Part shown: piece by piece, positions 23,664-34,309 of the stretch | Layout: every line of letters begins with the position of its first letter | Position numbering within the stretch: the first letter of the stretch is position 1 | NCBI GenBank assembly: GCA_051294375.1 | Contig: CM119264.1 | Span: forward strand, 8,802,764-8,866,763 | Reading direction: 5' to 3' | DNA: 64,000 nt | Source: Paraspadella gotoi | Lineage: Eukaryota; Chaetognatha | Position numbers and translations under genes: made by a program | The notes under the pieces: model-generated | The model's database searches: none | Told to the model about the DNA's origin: nothing | What the model saw: the letters and a program-made list of their open reading frames with translations, nothing else

Positions 23664-23688
23664 NNNNNNNNNNNNNNNNNNNNNNNNN
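23664..23688. other. assembly gap (25 N)
   Basis: Interrupts the right palindrome arm inside repeat R. Confidence 0.99.
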
Positions 23689-24240
23689 ATGTTTCAAAGA
23701 GATAACAACTTTAAAAAAACAAAGAAAAAACGGACTTTTTCCCACTGTTTGTCATGTAGAATCAAGAGATGAAGAATTTCTAAAACACCGGTAACAAACG
23801 AATTTAAAGAAAATAAGAAATAAACACGTTAAATACTTCTGCAAATAAACATCATCTTCGGAGTTGTTAAAATTTGGTGAGGACAGTTATTAAAATATCT
23901 TTTCTACTCAAAACAACAAATTTCCTCCTCTTTATTTTTCACTCGTCCTTTCTCTGTCTCCTCTTTTCTCTTGTAATTTGTTATGTTTAAGCTTTCTCTC
24001 AGCTCTCAATAGATAAAAATCCGTTTAATACACCCAGGATAAACGGTCTCCTCAGCTTTTTCTCTGTCCTGTACATACTCACATCATCTGAAAAACCTCT
24101 TAATAACAATAAAAAGAAAACGATTCTTTTTCAATGTAAAAAATGAACTCTCATATCAAATATCTTAATTATACTATAACTCAATCAATGAACGTGAAAA
24201 ATACTTGTCGTTGCTATTCATAATTTCCACTTATGCCTAG

Positions 24241-24460
24241 AATTCACTCCATCTAAATTTTCAAATAATGTTCAAATAATAGTATTTATAAAAGGGTTTA
24301 TAAAATAAACATAATATGAAAGTTATCCATTCATTTAATAAATAAGGACTATCTATGACCCCTGACCTCTGGGGGAAGGCTTTGGTTGTTCAGGTCCTCC
24401 ATCACTCTTACAAGATTTGACATAGCAAGGTTCCTGCAACAAGCTTTCAATATGACTCTC
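24241..24460 (+). repeat. dispersed repeat R, copy 2
   Basis: Same orientation as copy 1, although it sits in the right arm of an inverted repeat. The flanking block beginning with cgttttatgaaccccgattc at about 24462 is inverted relative to 21484-21712. Confidence 0.75.
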
Positions 24461-25011
24461 TCAACGTTTTATGAACCCCGATTCCCTTTTATCATTCCCT
24501 TTTTCCTTCCGTCGCCGCCTACGTCGCTCACCTGGGCGAATCGTGATGTTGTTCGAAACGTAATTCTCTGTGTTATAAACGATTCCCTCGACGACTTTCT
24601 TCCCCAGTTTCCAAATTAACTTGGGCGGATTTTCCCCCTTCCACGACGCCTTGCAACTGCAGCGTGAAAAATGAAAAAAAATAAGCGTGAGAAGTGGGTG
24701 AGGCAGGCGGGAAAGGAGGGGACGGGAGGAGGAAGGGAGAGGGGAAAGAGAGAAAGAAAGAGAGGAAAAGTAAAGTGAGAAGAGAGGGGAAAAAGGGAAA
24801 TTGAAACGGTGTCTAGAGGGGCGAGAGAGAGAAGAGAGCGTAAGCGTGAGAGGGGAAAGATTTTAAGGAAGTTTCCTCCTTTTTTTTTCTTTCTCTCTTT
24901 CCTGTTTCCTTGAAAAATGAATTTGCTTCTTAGAAAAAACATCTTGGCATAAACAAATCGCATGGGTATCATATTTTCACTCTTCTAATGGAACAAAGGA
25001 AGAGTTAAACG

Positions 25012-25021
25012 NNNNNNNNNN
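25012..25021. other. assembly gap (10 N)
   Basis: The left arm has about 470 bp (20640-21113) at the matching place, so the gap is probably under-sized. Confidence 0.99.
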
Positions 25022-25623
25022 AGTTCACAGACTCAAAAACAACAAACAAAAAGAAAATAGAAAAGAAAATGTTCTTAAAGTTTTCTTTCGCCATTAAGGA
25101 AGCAAAGTTAAAATCTTCTTAATAAATGCGTATTTAAAATTCAAATTAAGTTTTCAAACAAACAATGGTTTAAGTTTAGAAGTTTCTTTTATTCAGTTTC
25201 TCTTGTTTTTCTTTCTATTCAAATTTCAAGAATGTCAGGGTTACCTGTACGTCAGCGGCTTGTCTTCCGTGAGTACAGTGTTTTCTTCTTGACGCGGCGA
25301 ACATTTCGGAGAGTAAACAACCGTCAGCGTCACCTGAAAAAAATTCATAAAAAAAACTTTGTAAAAAAAAAAGAAATTGATTTCGACTTTCAAGAAAAAA
25401 ATTACACGATAATTTTTTAACTCTCTCAAAAAATGAAAGCAGTAATCGACAGTCAATTAAAATGACGCCTCTTTTTCGTGTCTCTTAGACTGAGTTGATG
25501 TTCGCCAGTGTACGTGCGTCAAGATTCAAGAGGGGATGGCTTAGACAGGAAAAACAATCATGTACTCGGAAATATTGAGGATTAAGTAGAGAGAGAGAGA
25601 GAGGGAAAGAGCGAGAGAGAGTC

Positions 25624-25764
25624 GTGGAGGCGGTAAATCGGCTTAGACGTGGACGCATCAACAAAGAACCGTCATTACTGGGCGAAAATTCCTTCCGACC
25701 AGAGAAACGGAAACAAAAAATGACTTTTGGGAGAAACGGAGGGGCGATCGATAGAGGGGGTGAA

Positions 25765-25767
<3 letters not shown>
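25624..25767 (+). CDS. weak coding-like segment in the right arm
   Basis: An open, basic frame (VNRLRRGRINKEPSLLGENS, then FRPEKRKQKMTFGRNGG) that runs into a pure CT tract. The inverted counterpart near 19480-19724 reads STKNPSFTGENSFDQTTRR on the minus strand, so the core PS..GENSF is shared while the frame changes on either side. No start or clear splice sites. Confidence 0.2.
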
Positions 25768-25813
<46 letters not shown>

Positions 25814-26810
25814 TCGGTGTTTTCCTCAGTCTTTAGTCTTTTAACCAGGTAGAAAAGCCAGTGGTGCCCTTAGCAACTCCTGAGGTCACTTTTGCTGCCA
25901 TGGAAACCAGATTGCGCAGTTTTTAGAGGACGATGGGGATCGGAGGGTGAAAGGGAATGCGGGAAAAGGGGTCAATAGGAAATAGGGCAGAAAAAAGACG
26001 GAAAAGAGTAGAACGCGAAGGAAAAGATGAAATCTGATGAAAGGACGAGAAGAAAAGTAGATGTTAAATTGACGGGAAATGGAATAAAAAGGGATAGAGA
26101 TAAGAAAAAATACGATAAAAGGATAATGTTGAAATTGTGACCATCTAAAGAAAAGTGACGAATCACAAAGAAAAGTCATTTGTTATAGAGAATCATAATG
26201 ATTTTGATGATTTCGATGAATCTGATGATAATTATTATTGATAAAGAAAAAAAAAACGATTAAGGCAAAGTCTAAGCATGCCTTGAAGAAAAAGACATTT
26301 TTTTAAATAAAAATTAACAGAGAAAAGCACCGGATGAAAGTGAACAATCAAAAATTTGGTTTAACAAGAAAAGAAAATAACTTTTAAACCGCAGACTAAC
26401 CATTCAGATATTGTCACCAGTTTCAGGAGCTTCAGTGAATCTGGACTTGTCATTAGTAAGTCAAGTGTGAGACTATTAACCATCGGACAAATAAATATAA
26501 AGAACTTGTTCGCCCTAAAAAAACCTTTAACCTTGTCACTGATCACCCTTTTAAAATATTTTTTATTCGCCCAACACGACGAGTACGACGAGGAAGACGA
26601 CGAAGAAGACGACGACGATGAAAAAGGAATAAGACGACGACGATGACGACGACAACGGTGCTTACGACGACGGTGAAGATGACGACGAACTCGAGACGAC
26701 AAGTTTATTCAAATGAGCGGGAAGAAGAAACGTTTCATCTTCCTCGTCAAGATGCCATCTTAACTCTGCTTTACTATCTCGTTATGAAAGAGGAAAAAAA
26801 TGATAAAATG

Positions 26811-26813
26811 GAG

Positions 26814-26880
<67 letters not shown>
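26811..26880. repeat. (GA)n microsatellite
   Basis: About 68 bp, nearly pure; partner of the broken CT tract at 18100-18200. Confidence 0.9.
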
Positions 26881-26883
<3 letters not shown>

Positions 26884-27414
26884 CGGAAATGAATTTTTTT
26901 AAATGGAAATAAAAGACCACAAATGTGAAGATAAAAGAGAAAAACAAAAGAAGAATTCCCGCGCTCTGAGTTGTACTTAATTGTGCACAATTTCCACTCT
27001 GGCACAGTAAGCAATAACAAGGGTAGGTCGATGAAAAGACGTTAAAAATCGTAATATTTGTGAACGGGAAAGCGCTTTCTCGGTTTTGAAAATATATTGA
27101 AAACATATGTAAAATCAAATAGAAAGTTTACACGAAATAGAATTTTAAAACAACATAAAAAGCGACGTCATCAAGAAAAAAAATGAAAAGAGGAGGAAAA
27201 AACCGATGGAAGAAAGAAACAAACGCGAATGGAATCGAATCAAAATGGAAACGAGAAAAAAAAAACTTTTTCTTTTTTATTTAATTTTTATGACTAAATG
27301 AAATTTTATGACAGAATAAAACGTTCCCACGGACAAATTTAAAATTGACTGAGCGAAAACAGATCCGGGACAGTTTTGATCAATGGAAACTAGGACAAAA
27401 AAATTAAAATAATA

Positions 27415-27560
27415 GAAAATAAAAGAAAAGAAAAGAAAAGAAAAGAAAAGAAAAGAAAAGAAAAGAAAAGAAAAGAAAAGAGAAGAAAATAAGAAAGGAA
27501 AAGAAAAGAAAAGAAAAGAAAAGAAAAGAAAAGAAAAGAAAAGAAAAGAAAAGAAGAAAG
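27415..27560. repeat. (AAAAG)n microsatellite
   Basis: About 140 bp of AAAAG with one short break near 27480-27495. Confidence 0.95.
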
Positions 27561-27861
27561 GAAAGAGATGAGGGATAGGAAAACGTGGAAGCGACGAAGG
27601 AAAAGGAGCAGAAGATGTAATGGTGAGAAAAAAGTCCCGAAAACGAGAAAACTCGCCGAAGGTTTCCTTTTCCTTTTTCTTTTCCTTTTTTTTATTTTCT
27701 TTCGCTTTATTTTCTTCTCTAAACTTGTCTCTTCTTTCTTTTATTCCTTCTTTCTCTTTTCGCTTTTCTCAACCCAACCAAAAAAAAAGGTAAACAAAGT
27801 TTTCCGCCTTGAATCCAAAGCGATACTAGCGCACCACGAGATGAGGAATGGCTTGCGTGGC

Positions 27862-27939
<78 letters not shown>

Positions 27940-27956
27940 AAGAAAGAGAGAGAGAA
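27862..27956. repeat. (GA)n microsatellite, long pure run
   Basis: About 84 bp of uninterrupted GA, then GAAA variants. The left-arm partner at 15079-15140 is shorter and broken. Confidence 0.95.
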
Positions 27957-28478
27957 AATGCCTATTTTTTTTTACGTGCCTATTTTGTTCTTTTATTTTT
28001 TAACTGAATCTGTAAACGTCTTATTTTTAAAAAAAGCGAACCATAAAACTTGCTTTTTTTTACAAATTAAACAAGAAGCGATTTAATTTTTTTTGAGAGA
28101 GAGTGAAAGAATAAAACAAAATTACGTAAATATGGAGAAATAGTGATGTTTGCAAATAGGACAAAATATTCCGTAGCATTCTCGAACAATCGTTCGAACA
28201 AATGTTCTAAATAAACTTTTGATTATCCGAAACTTCTTATTTGAGAAACAACAACACCTGATCGTCTAAAAAAAATTGTTCGCCCCCCTCCCTCGAATGA
28301 CACCTGGTGACAGGAACATCGACTCTGAAGCCTCGAGACAAGAGAAGATGATGGCGCTACCATCTTTCCCGTAATAAGAAGAAATAAAAAAAAAATAAAA
28401 AATGAGCATTGAGTCGGAAAAAAAAAGGTGAAATTAAATTCATGATTGATGAAGATGAATGTGCGTGGGGGAGAGGAC

Positions 28479-28483
<5 letters not shown>

Positions 28484-28533
<50 letters not shown>

Positions 28534-28560
28534 GACAGAGAGAGAAAGAGAGAGAGAGAA
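28484..28560. repeat. (GA)n microsatellite
   Basis: GA run with a few CAGA and AAGA variants; partner of 14420-14520. Confidence 0.9.
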
Positions 28561-28912
28561 AGTGGGGTGAGTACATGGAACAGTTGCACATCTCTGCATC
28601 GAGTAACCAGCTCATTCTTTCAAACTCGAACCGAAGGAAACGTTAATTACTTTCAGACAATTTAAAACTAATATAAGGCCGATGCTTTGCTTACTCGCTC
28701 CCGCTTCCTGAATCTCAGCGCTTCAAAAATAAATATCCTCGAAATATTTTTTGTTAAAATTAATAAAAGTCATGTTTTGCTTATATTCTGAAACAGAAAC
28801 AAAATATTAATTAGTTTCGGTCAGGAAACTGTCGCAATATGAGGTAATATTTGTTGGAAAAGTTTTGTAACTGGTTCACTCTTCTTAAAGGATAAACAAG
28901 TTAACATATGAT

Positions 28913-28952
28913 CAGTCTCTTCGGAGGCGTGGGTTCGAATCTCACAGCTTCC
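28913..28952 (+). pseudogene. 3' half of a tRNA-Leu (fragment)
   Basis: The segment from cagtctcttcggaggcg through GGTTCGAATCTCAC and agcttcc matches the variable arm and T-arm of eukaryotic tRNA-Leu; the B box is GGTTCGAATCT (28932-28942). The acceptor strand would need GGAAGCT about 80 bases upstream, and it is absent. The upstream sequence (ggataaacaagttaacatat) has no A box or cloverleaf pairing. So this is a relic, a tRNA-derived repeat end, or a recombined fragment, not a functional tRNA gene. Confidence 0.65.
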
Positions 28953-29274
28953 CCCACATTTAAGTAAGTAGACAGGGATTTCACATGAAACCAAAGTGGA
29001 TTTAATAAAAGTCACAAGCAAAGACGACGATTATAACAAGAGAGCGTGCTTTTGCGAACTCATCATTTACGACGACGCTCTGCCTCTACCCTCCTTTTAA
29101 GTCAATCCCCCAAATGAGACCTCATTGTCCTTTACGAAACTATTAGTCTACGACGGTCGCGAAATATGTTTCTTTCGGAGCTGAATTTCGTCTCGTATCT
29201 TGGTCTCATTCCCGCCCAAAGACGCGCGAAACGTTTCATTAAAAAAAAAATCTTAAAAGCATAAAGATCGAGCC

Positions 29275-29515
29275 GCTTTCGATAGTAACCAAATATTGAT
29301 GCGATGATAACCAATATTGATGCGATGATAACCAAATATTGACGCGATGATAACCAATAATTGAGGCGATGATAACAAAATGACTGATGTGATGATAATC
29401 AAATGATTGATGCGATGATAGTCATTCATTGATATGATGATAATCATTCATTGATACGATGATAGTCATTCATTGATGCGATGATAGTGATTCATTGACG
29501 CGCTGAATCATTCAT
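29275..29515 (-). repeat. minisatellite, regular inverted partner of 13440-13690
   Basis: About ten units of gatgcgatgataaccaaatatt, changing to gatgatagtcattcattgat. Confidence 0.9.
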
Positions 29516-29550
29516 CGTAAATAAAACAAACAAATGCGTGTATGAGTGAA

Positions 29551-29563
29551 AGAGAGAGAGAGA

Positions 29564-29627
<64 letters not shown>
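29551..29627. repeat. (GA)n microsatellite
   Basis: Nearly pure 60 bp run preceded by short interrupted GA. Confidence 0.95.
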
Positions 29628-29639
29628 CTGGACAGTTTT

Positions 29640-29795
29640 CCCGCCAACGAAACGCATTATTAGGTCTCTCGCTTATATAAAGAATAATCAGAATTTTTAG
29701 AAAAAAAATCCACGAAAATCTCGGATGTAAATTTGTGATTTTGTATTGAGAAAAAAGCGCGGAATAAATGGCGATAATAAAAGTTTTTGAGAAGG

Positions 29796-29863
<68 letters not shown>

Positions 29864-30216
29864 AGAGTGAGAAAGAGAGAGAAGAGAGAGTTTTCCCACC
29901 AACGAGACCGCATTATTAGGTCACTCTCGTTTATATCGGTTATCCGTTGCCTCGCAACGGCGTGTGAAATTGGGTCTATGTTGATTTTTTTTTATACACG
30001 TAAACGCGTTATTAGGTCATGTTCCTCGACATTGTTTACTTGTTGCTCCGCAACGACCACGAAATCTAGGTTAAGTAAGTTATTGTTTTTGGGATTTTGT
30101 ATTGAGATAAAATAATAAATGGCGATAATAAAAGTTTTTAGAAGGAAAAATCCACGAAAATCTCGGAATAAATGGCGATAATAAAAGTTTTTAGAAGGAA
30201 AAAAAAAGAGAGAGAA

Positions 30217-30251
<35 letters not shown>

Positions 30252-30850
30252 AGAGAGAAAAGAGAGATAGAGAGAAAAAGATTGTTTCTTTTTTAGGAAG
30301 AAACCAGACCGAGGTCAAATTTAATATTTGCATATTTAATTAATTTATAAATAGTTATCACAACTCAAATAATTATTATTTAAAAAAAAGTTAAAAATGA
30401 TTAAATATATACACTAAAAATATTTATAAATTTAATAATAGTACAAATTATCAGAATAACAAAAAAAGTAATGTTTAATTTGACTATATCTCTCTTATCA
30501 ACTCCTATTTTAGATATAATTTGCCAATAGTGGGCCAACCGGTCCAAAGTTGCAATAATAAATAAAAACAAAATTTTTTTTTTTATAATGTGATGCATGC
30601 AATTATATTATTCGGCGAAAGTGCTGCATATATAATAGGTCACATTAGCTGATTTATATGTAATAATGCATATCATTATAAGTTATTCTTCATTTTTTTA
30701 AAAAAATAAGATAGAGAGAGAGAGAGAGAGAGAGAGAAAGAAAAACCGAATTTCTTTCCAATTATATCTCAGATATAAATTTGGATTTTGTATTGAAAAA
30801 GAAAGCGCGGAATAAATGGCGATAATAAATTTTTGAGAAGGAAACAAATA
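29640..30850 (-). repeat. repeated module, four copies of aaatggcgataataaaag
   Basis: The core ggaataaatggcgataataa occurs at 29761, 30114 (slightly truncated at its start), 30165 and 30809, each followed by tttt-gaaggaaa and, in most cases, a GA tract. Conserved cgcattattaggtc junctions lie at 29653, 29910 and 30007. Partner of 12040-13300. Confidence 0.8.
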
Positions 30851-32033
30851 ATCAGAATTTTTCAAAAAAACGAACGATCGTACAGAGTGAGAGAGACAGA
30901 AAGAGAGAGAAAGAGAGACAGAAAGAGAAAAAGAGAGACAAAGAGACAGAAAGAAAGAGAAAGCTGGAAGCCAGCTGAACAGTCACTGCAGAACCTGAAC
31001 TCGTTTTTTAAGGGTTCAGAAAAAGCAGCAGCTGACAAATATAGGAAGAAAATCTATATATAATTTAAAGAAATAAAAGAAAGGCAAAAATATGTTACAA
31101 TTGTTTACAATTGAGAAATTTTCAATTTTTTCCAATCGCAGCTTGTAAAAGATTTAATTTATATTTGTATTAAAATTAAGAATATAGCTTCTCATTAAAA
31201 AAATCCTTTGATTTCCCATTTTTTATTAAAAATTTAAAACAAATTTTTTGAATTTCATCTTCAATATTATATACTGCAATATGTAAATTAGATTAAAGCA
31301 TTTCTATATACTAATTTGGATATTATAAGGAGTACTTTAATCTCATTTGAATATTGCAGTAAATCATAATGAAGTGGAATTCAAACAAAAAATACTTAAA
31401 TCCAAATGTAATATGAAAAATATCACAGCTATTTCAAGATGAAAAGCCATATCTAAATTTTTAACTTACTATGATCGCCACACTTTTGTAAAAACTTTAT
31501 CATAATTCATAATAATTTTTATTTAAAAAAAACGGTAAGTCACAGCCAAACCTATAAAAGTCGTAGTAGTTTTTATATATGAAAACAGCGTGACGGACGA
31601 CGACGACGACGACGACGACGACTACGTCACAAAGAAGCAACCCTAAAACATTATAGAGCCTGACCCGGCTTCGCGGTCAAGGCTCGATAATTAATAAACT
31701 CTTGTTTAAAAATTATAAAAAGAAAGACGAATAGTTGACTTGAATAATGGTTGAACTCTAGCGGCCTCTCGCCGTCGCCGGCAGTTTCATATATTTTCTC
31801 TCGAAATCCATTAAATCTCTTTGTCGCTTCATTCCTCGTTTGTTTTAATCTCCGCAACTCTTTTTTTTTACTGTGGCGTCCGTCGAGGGATGGGTATGCT
31901 GTCGATTGTTGCTTAATAACAATGCTTATTTATGCTTATGCTTATGCTTTATGCTTATTTATATATTTATTTTTGGAGGATTTAAAATAAAATAAAATTT
32001 AATTTAAAAATGAGAAAGAAGTTCCGATTTTAA

Positions 32034-32078
32034 TTAAGCGATCTTGATGCCCACGAATTCTTGCGGACGAATAGCGAC
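32034..32078 (-). CDS. candidate short terminal coding exon
   Basis: On the minus strand, after acceptor ccaataattcacgag, 14 codons and TAA: VAIRPQEFVGIKIA. Codons are C/G-ending in very AT-rich sequence. It lies just outside the right palindrome arm. Too short to classify, and the plus strand also has an open reading here. Confidence 0.25.
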   Translation of the reverse strand, partial: VAIRPQEFVGIKIA

Positions 32079-32394
32079 CTCGTGAATTATTGGCAATGAT
32101 AAAAAATATACGCTGATTCTAGCTATTGAAACTTCTTTGCTGCCGAGTTCGGACGAACACCGAAGATAGTTGCAGCAGTTTGTACGATAGGTTCCAAGTT
32201 TATCAAAATAAGTCTTTCCCTATACAATTAAGTTTTAAGAATTACCAATTCTACGCGCTCACTTATCAACTTAGGCAAAACATTTTTTTTTTCCTTTTCC
32301 AATGTGGAAATAAATTAAATCATACGACTGTACAGACATAAAATCTTTTAACTCCTTTTCAGTCCATAAACTGCGCGCGTAAAACGCCGGTTCC

Positions 32395-32494
32395 CATCCA
32401 AGAAAAAAAAAAAAGGAAAACATTTGGGAGGATTTAAAGATTCGCCCCCTCGAATAAATCGATCCATGGCCTGGCGCGCCAGCTTCCGCTCAGA
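32395..32494 (-). CDS. candidate start exon beside a gap
   Basis: Minus-strand frame coming out of the 69-N gap: ERKLARQAMDRFIRGGESLN, then PPK. An ATG at 32465-32467 in strong context (caggccATGg) would give MDRFIRGGESLNPPK before a long poly-T (a poly-A run on the plus strand). The promoter-like cluster at 32700-32945 lies upstream in the same sense, with a GA-rich leader and the gap between. Function unknown. Confidence 0.3.
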
Positions 32495-32563
32495 NNNNNN
32501 NNNNNNNNNNNNNNNNNNNNNNNNNNNNNNNNNNNNNNNNNNNNNNNNNNNNNNNNNNNNNNN
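32495..32563. other. assembly gap (69 N)
   Basis: Run of N followed by an interrupted CT tract to 32645. Confidence 0.99.
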
Positions 32564-32699
32564 TCTCTCGTTCTCTCTCTATCTCTTCTTCCCTCTCATC
32601 TCTCTCTCTCCTCTTCTCTCTCCTCTCTCTCTCTATCTCTCTCTCATCCATCCCCGCATTAATTCGCGCTTTTAAACTTCAAAATCCTCTCTCGAGGAA

Positions 32700-32945
32700 G
32701 TCGAAGAAAAGTCGCTGATGGAGACGATAGCCGAACGAAACTGTTTTATATGCTCTCGGTCCTTGAATGCGGTCGTGGCTGAGAGCTCTTGTAAGAATCT
32801 TCGCTCGTTCTCGCAAAGGGGGCTTAATGTTTTCAAAATTTAAAGTTAGAAAGTTCGACGGAGACTGAAGGCGGTCGACGGTCGGGATCAGGTTCCGCGA
32901 ATTAGTCGCCGTTGCTATGGCAACGTTACGAGTCACGTGGGGGGA
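32700..32945 (-). promoter_or_regulatory. promoter-like cluster: E-box, X-box, TATA box
   Basis: Read on the minus strand: CACGTG (32934-32939), then GTTGCCATAGCAAC (32911-32924), which fits the RFX X-box consensus GTNRCC-N2-RGYAAC in both halves, then TATAAAA (32744-32750). About 30 bases after the TATA box is ccatcagcg, similar to an arthropod-type initiator. X-boxes of this kind typically drive genes for cilia in animals. The presumed transcript would run left into the start-exon candidate near 32467. Confidence 0.45.
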
Positions 32946-33575
32946 TGAAGGCAAGGAGTGAAAAGAAGAGAGTAAAAAGGGGAAAGATAGGAAATGATAA
33001 AAAAGAGAAGATTGGAGAGAAGAGCAAAAAGTAAAAAAGCTACAATAGCTACATAGAAGAGCAAAGATGGGAAGGGACTAAAGAATTTAAGAGCTAACTA
33101 AAGATAAGAGAGAAGAAACTATAAAGATGAAAGAGAGGTTAAAAGAGAGCAGAGGGAATACTGAGAGGATTAAATTCCTTCACAGATGGCCGTAACTTTA
33201 TACTTTTGTTTTTGTTTCTCTTTGTCATTAACTTTTTTTTGAAAAAACAGATTCAAATATTGTTTTTCCTCATCGATTACCTATTTATTTCACATTCACA
33301 ATATGTAAAACATTCTACCTGAAAGATGTTTATATTAATGCATATTCGTACAACTAATTTCGTTAATATATTTAATTTATTACATAATATTTTCCCCTTC
33401 CCAACTTCCCTTGTCTCCCCACTATTTCCCCTAACGGCCCCCGCGTCTTTCATCATTGCGCCATTGACGTATGCGTCCATAACATAGCAACATTGACCTA
33501 TGGATCTATCGTCACTGCGCCATTGACCTATGCATCTATTCCCGAAGCCGAGATTTTTTATCCATTCTCTCCTCG
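32946..33575. other. purine-rich then AT-rich stretch, no gene seen
   Basis: 32945-33160 is A/G-rich (gaagagagtaaaaagg type). 33180-33480 is AT-rich. Three near-copies of cattgac-tatg-atc lie at 33463-33540. Confidence 0.5.
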
Positions 33576-33578
33576 GAA

Positions 33579-33579
<1 letters not shown>

Positions 33580-33673
<94 letters not shown>

Positions 33674-33690
33674 TTCTCTCTCTCTCTCGG
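33580..33690. repeat. (CT)n microsatellite, about 110 bp
   Basis: Almost pure CT with two TTT breaks near its end. It abuts the candidate exon at 33699 and would act as a very long polypyrimidine tract. Confidence 0.97.
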
Positions 33691-33698
33691 ATCGAAAG

Positions 33699-33844
33699 GT
33701 CAGAAGGCGGCCTTTCGACCGAAAGCCGCAGATGCGATGGCATCTGACGTCGAAACTCAGGAATTAATCGCGGGAAAAAACAAAAGATACGCGGCGGAGA
33801 AAAGAGAGAAAGAAGGAAAAAGATGGCGGAATAGCGAGTATTAA
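33699..33844 (+). CDS. candidate terminal coding exon, basic C-terminus
   Basis: Directly after the CT tract and an AG (atcgaaag), a frame stays open for 47 codons to [23 protein letters not shown], then [20 protein letters not shown] and RWRNSEY. An internal ATG in good context (gcgATGg, 33739) allows a start as well. The end is Lys/Arg/Glu-rich and probably helical. Codons upstream of the purine-rich end are balanced. Nothing identifies the family. Confidence 0.4.
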
Positions 33845-34163
33845 TGGGAAGACGAGGGAGATGGTGAGCCTGAGGGAAGATGGTTGAAGAGAGAGTGGCA
33901 CTGCTGTTGAAGAGAGAGTGGCACTGCTGGTAAAAGAGGAGACGGGAAAGGTTATGAGGATGCTCTAAGAGGATGGAATAATTGTCTATGAGAGGAAACA
34001 TGAATCTCAGTTATGAAGAAAGTAAAGTGGTAAATATAGATTAAAAATCTTAATGAATGACTTTTACGAGTTTGCTTTTCATATTGAATACAATGACAAT
34101 AAGTGGAAACCATGTTTTTTTTTCAAACGGTCAAACAATGTGTAAGATAAACGGTTGCAATGA

Positions 34164-34207
34164 AAGAGAGAGAGAGAGAAAGAGAAAGAGAGAGAGAGAA
34201 AGAGAGA

Positions 34208-34280
<73 letters not shown>

Positions 34281-34305
34281 AGAGAAAGAGAGAGAGAGAG
34301 AGAGA
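34164..34305. repeat. (GA)n microsatellite, about 140 bp
   Basis: GA with GAAA variants in the first 50 bp, then a pure run. Confidence 0.95.
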
Positions 34306-34309
34306 AATT

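Larger units (their letters stand above)
23430..31865 (-). repeat. right arm of giant inverted repeat (palindrome 1)
   Basis: Reverse-complement partner of 11046-22305; block pairs are given there. GA tracts in this arm are long and pure (for example 27862-27945 and 29567-29626), whereas the left arm is interrupted at the same places. Two gaps lie in it: 25 N at 23664-23688 and 10 N at 25012-25021. Between 23689 and 24460 the order departs from a simple palindrome: about 550 bp of unpaired AT-rich sequence and a direct, not inverted, copy of repeat R. Confidence 0.95.

Noticed and set aside
29253-29515. CRISPR-like array of 22 bp units
   Set aside because: The units are contiguous with no unique spacers, so this is a eukaryotic minisatellite.
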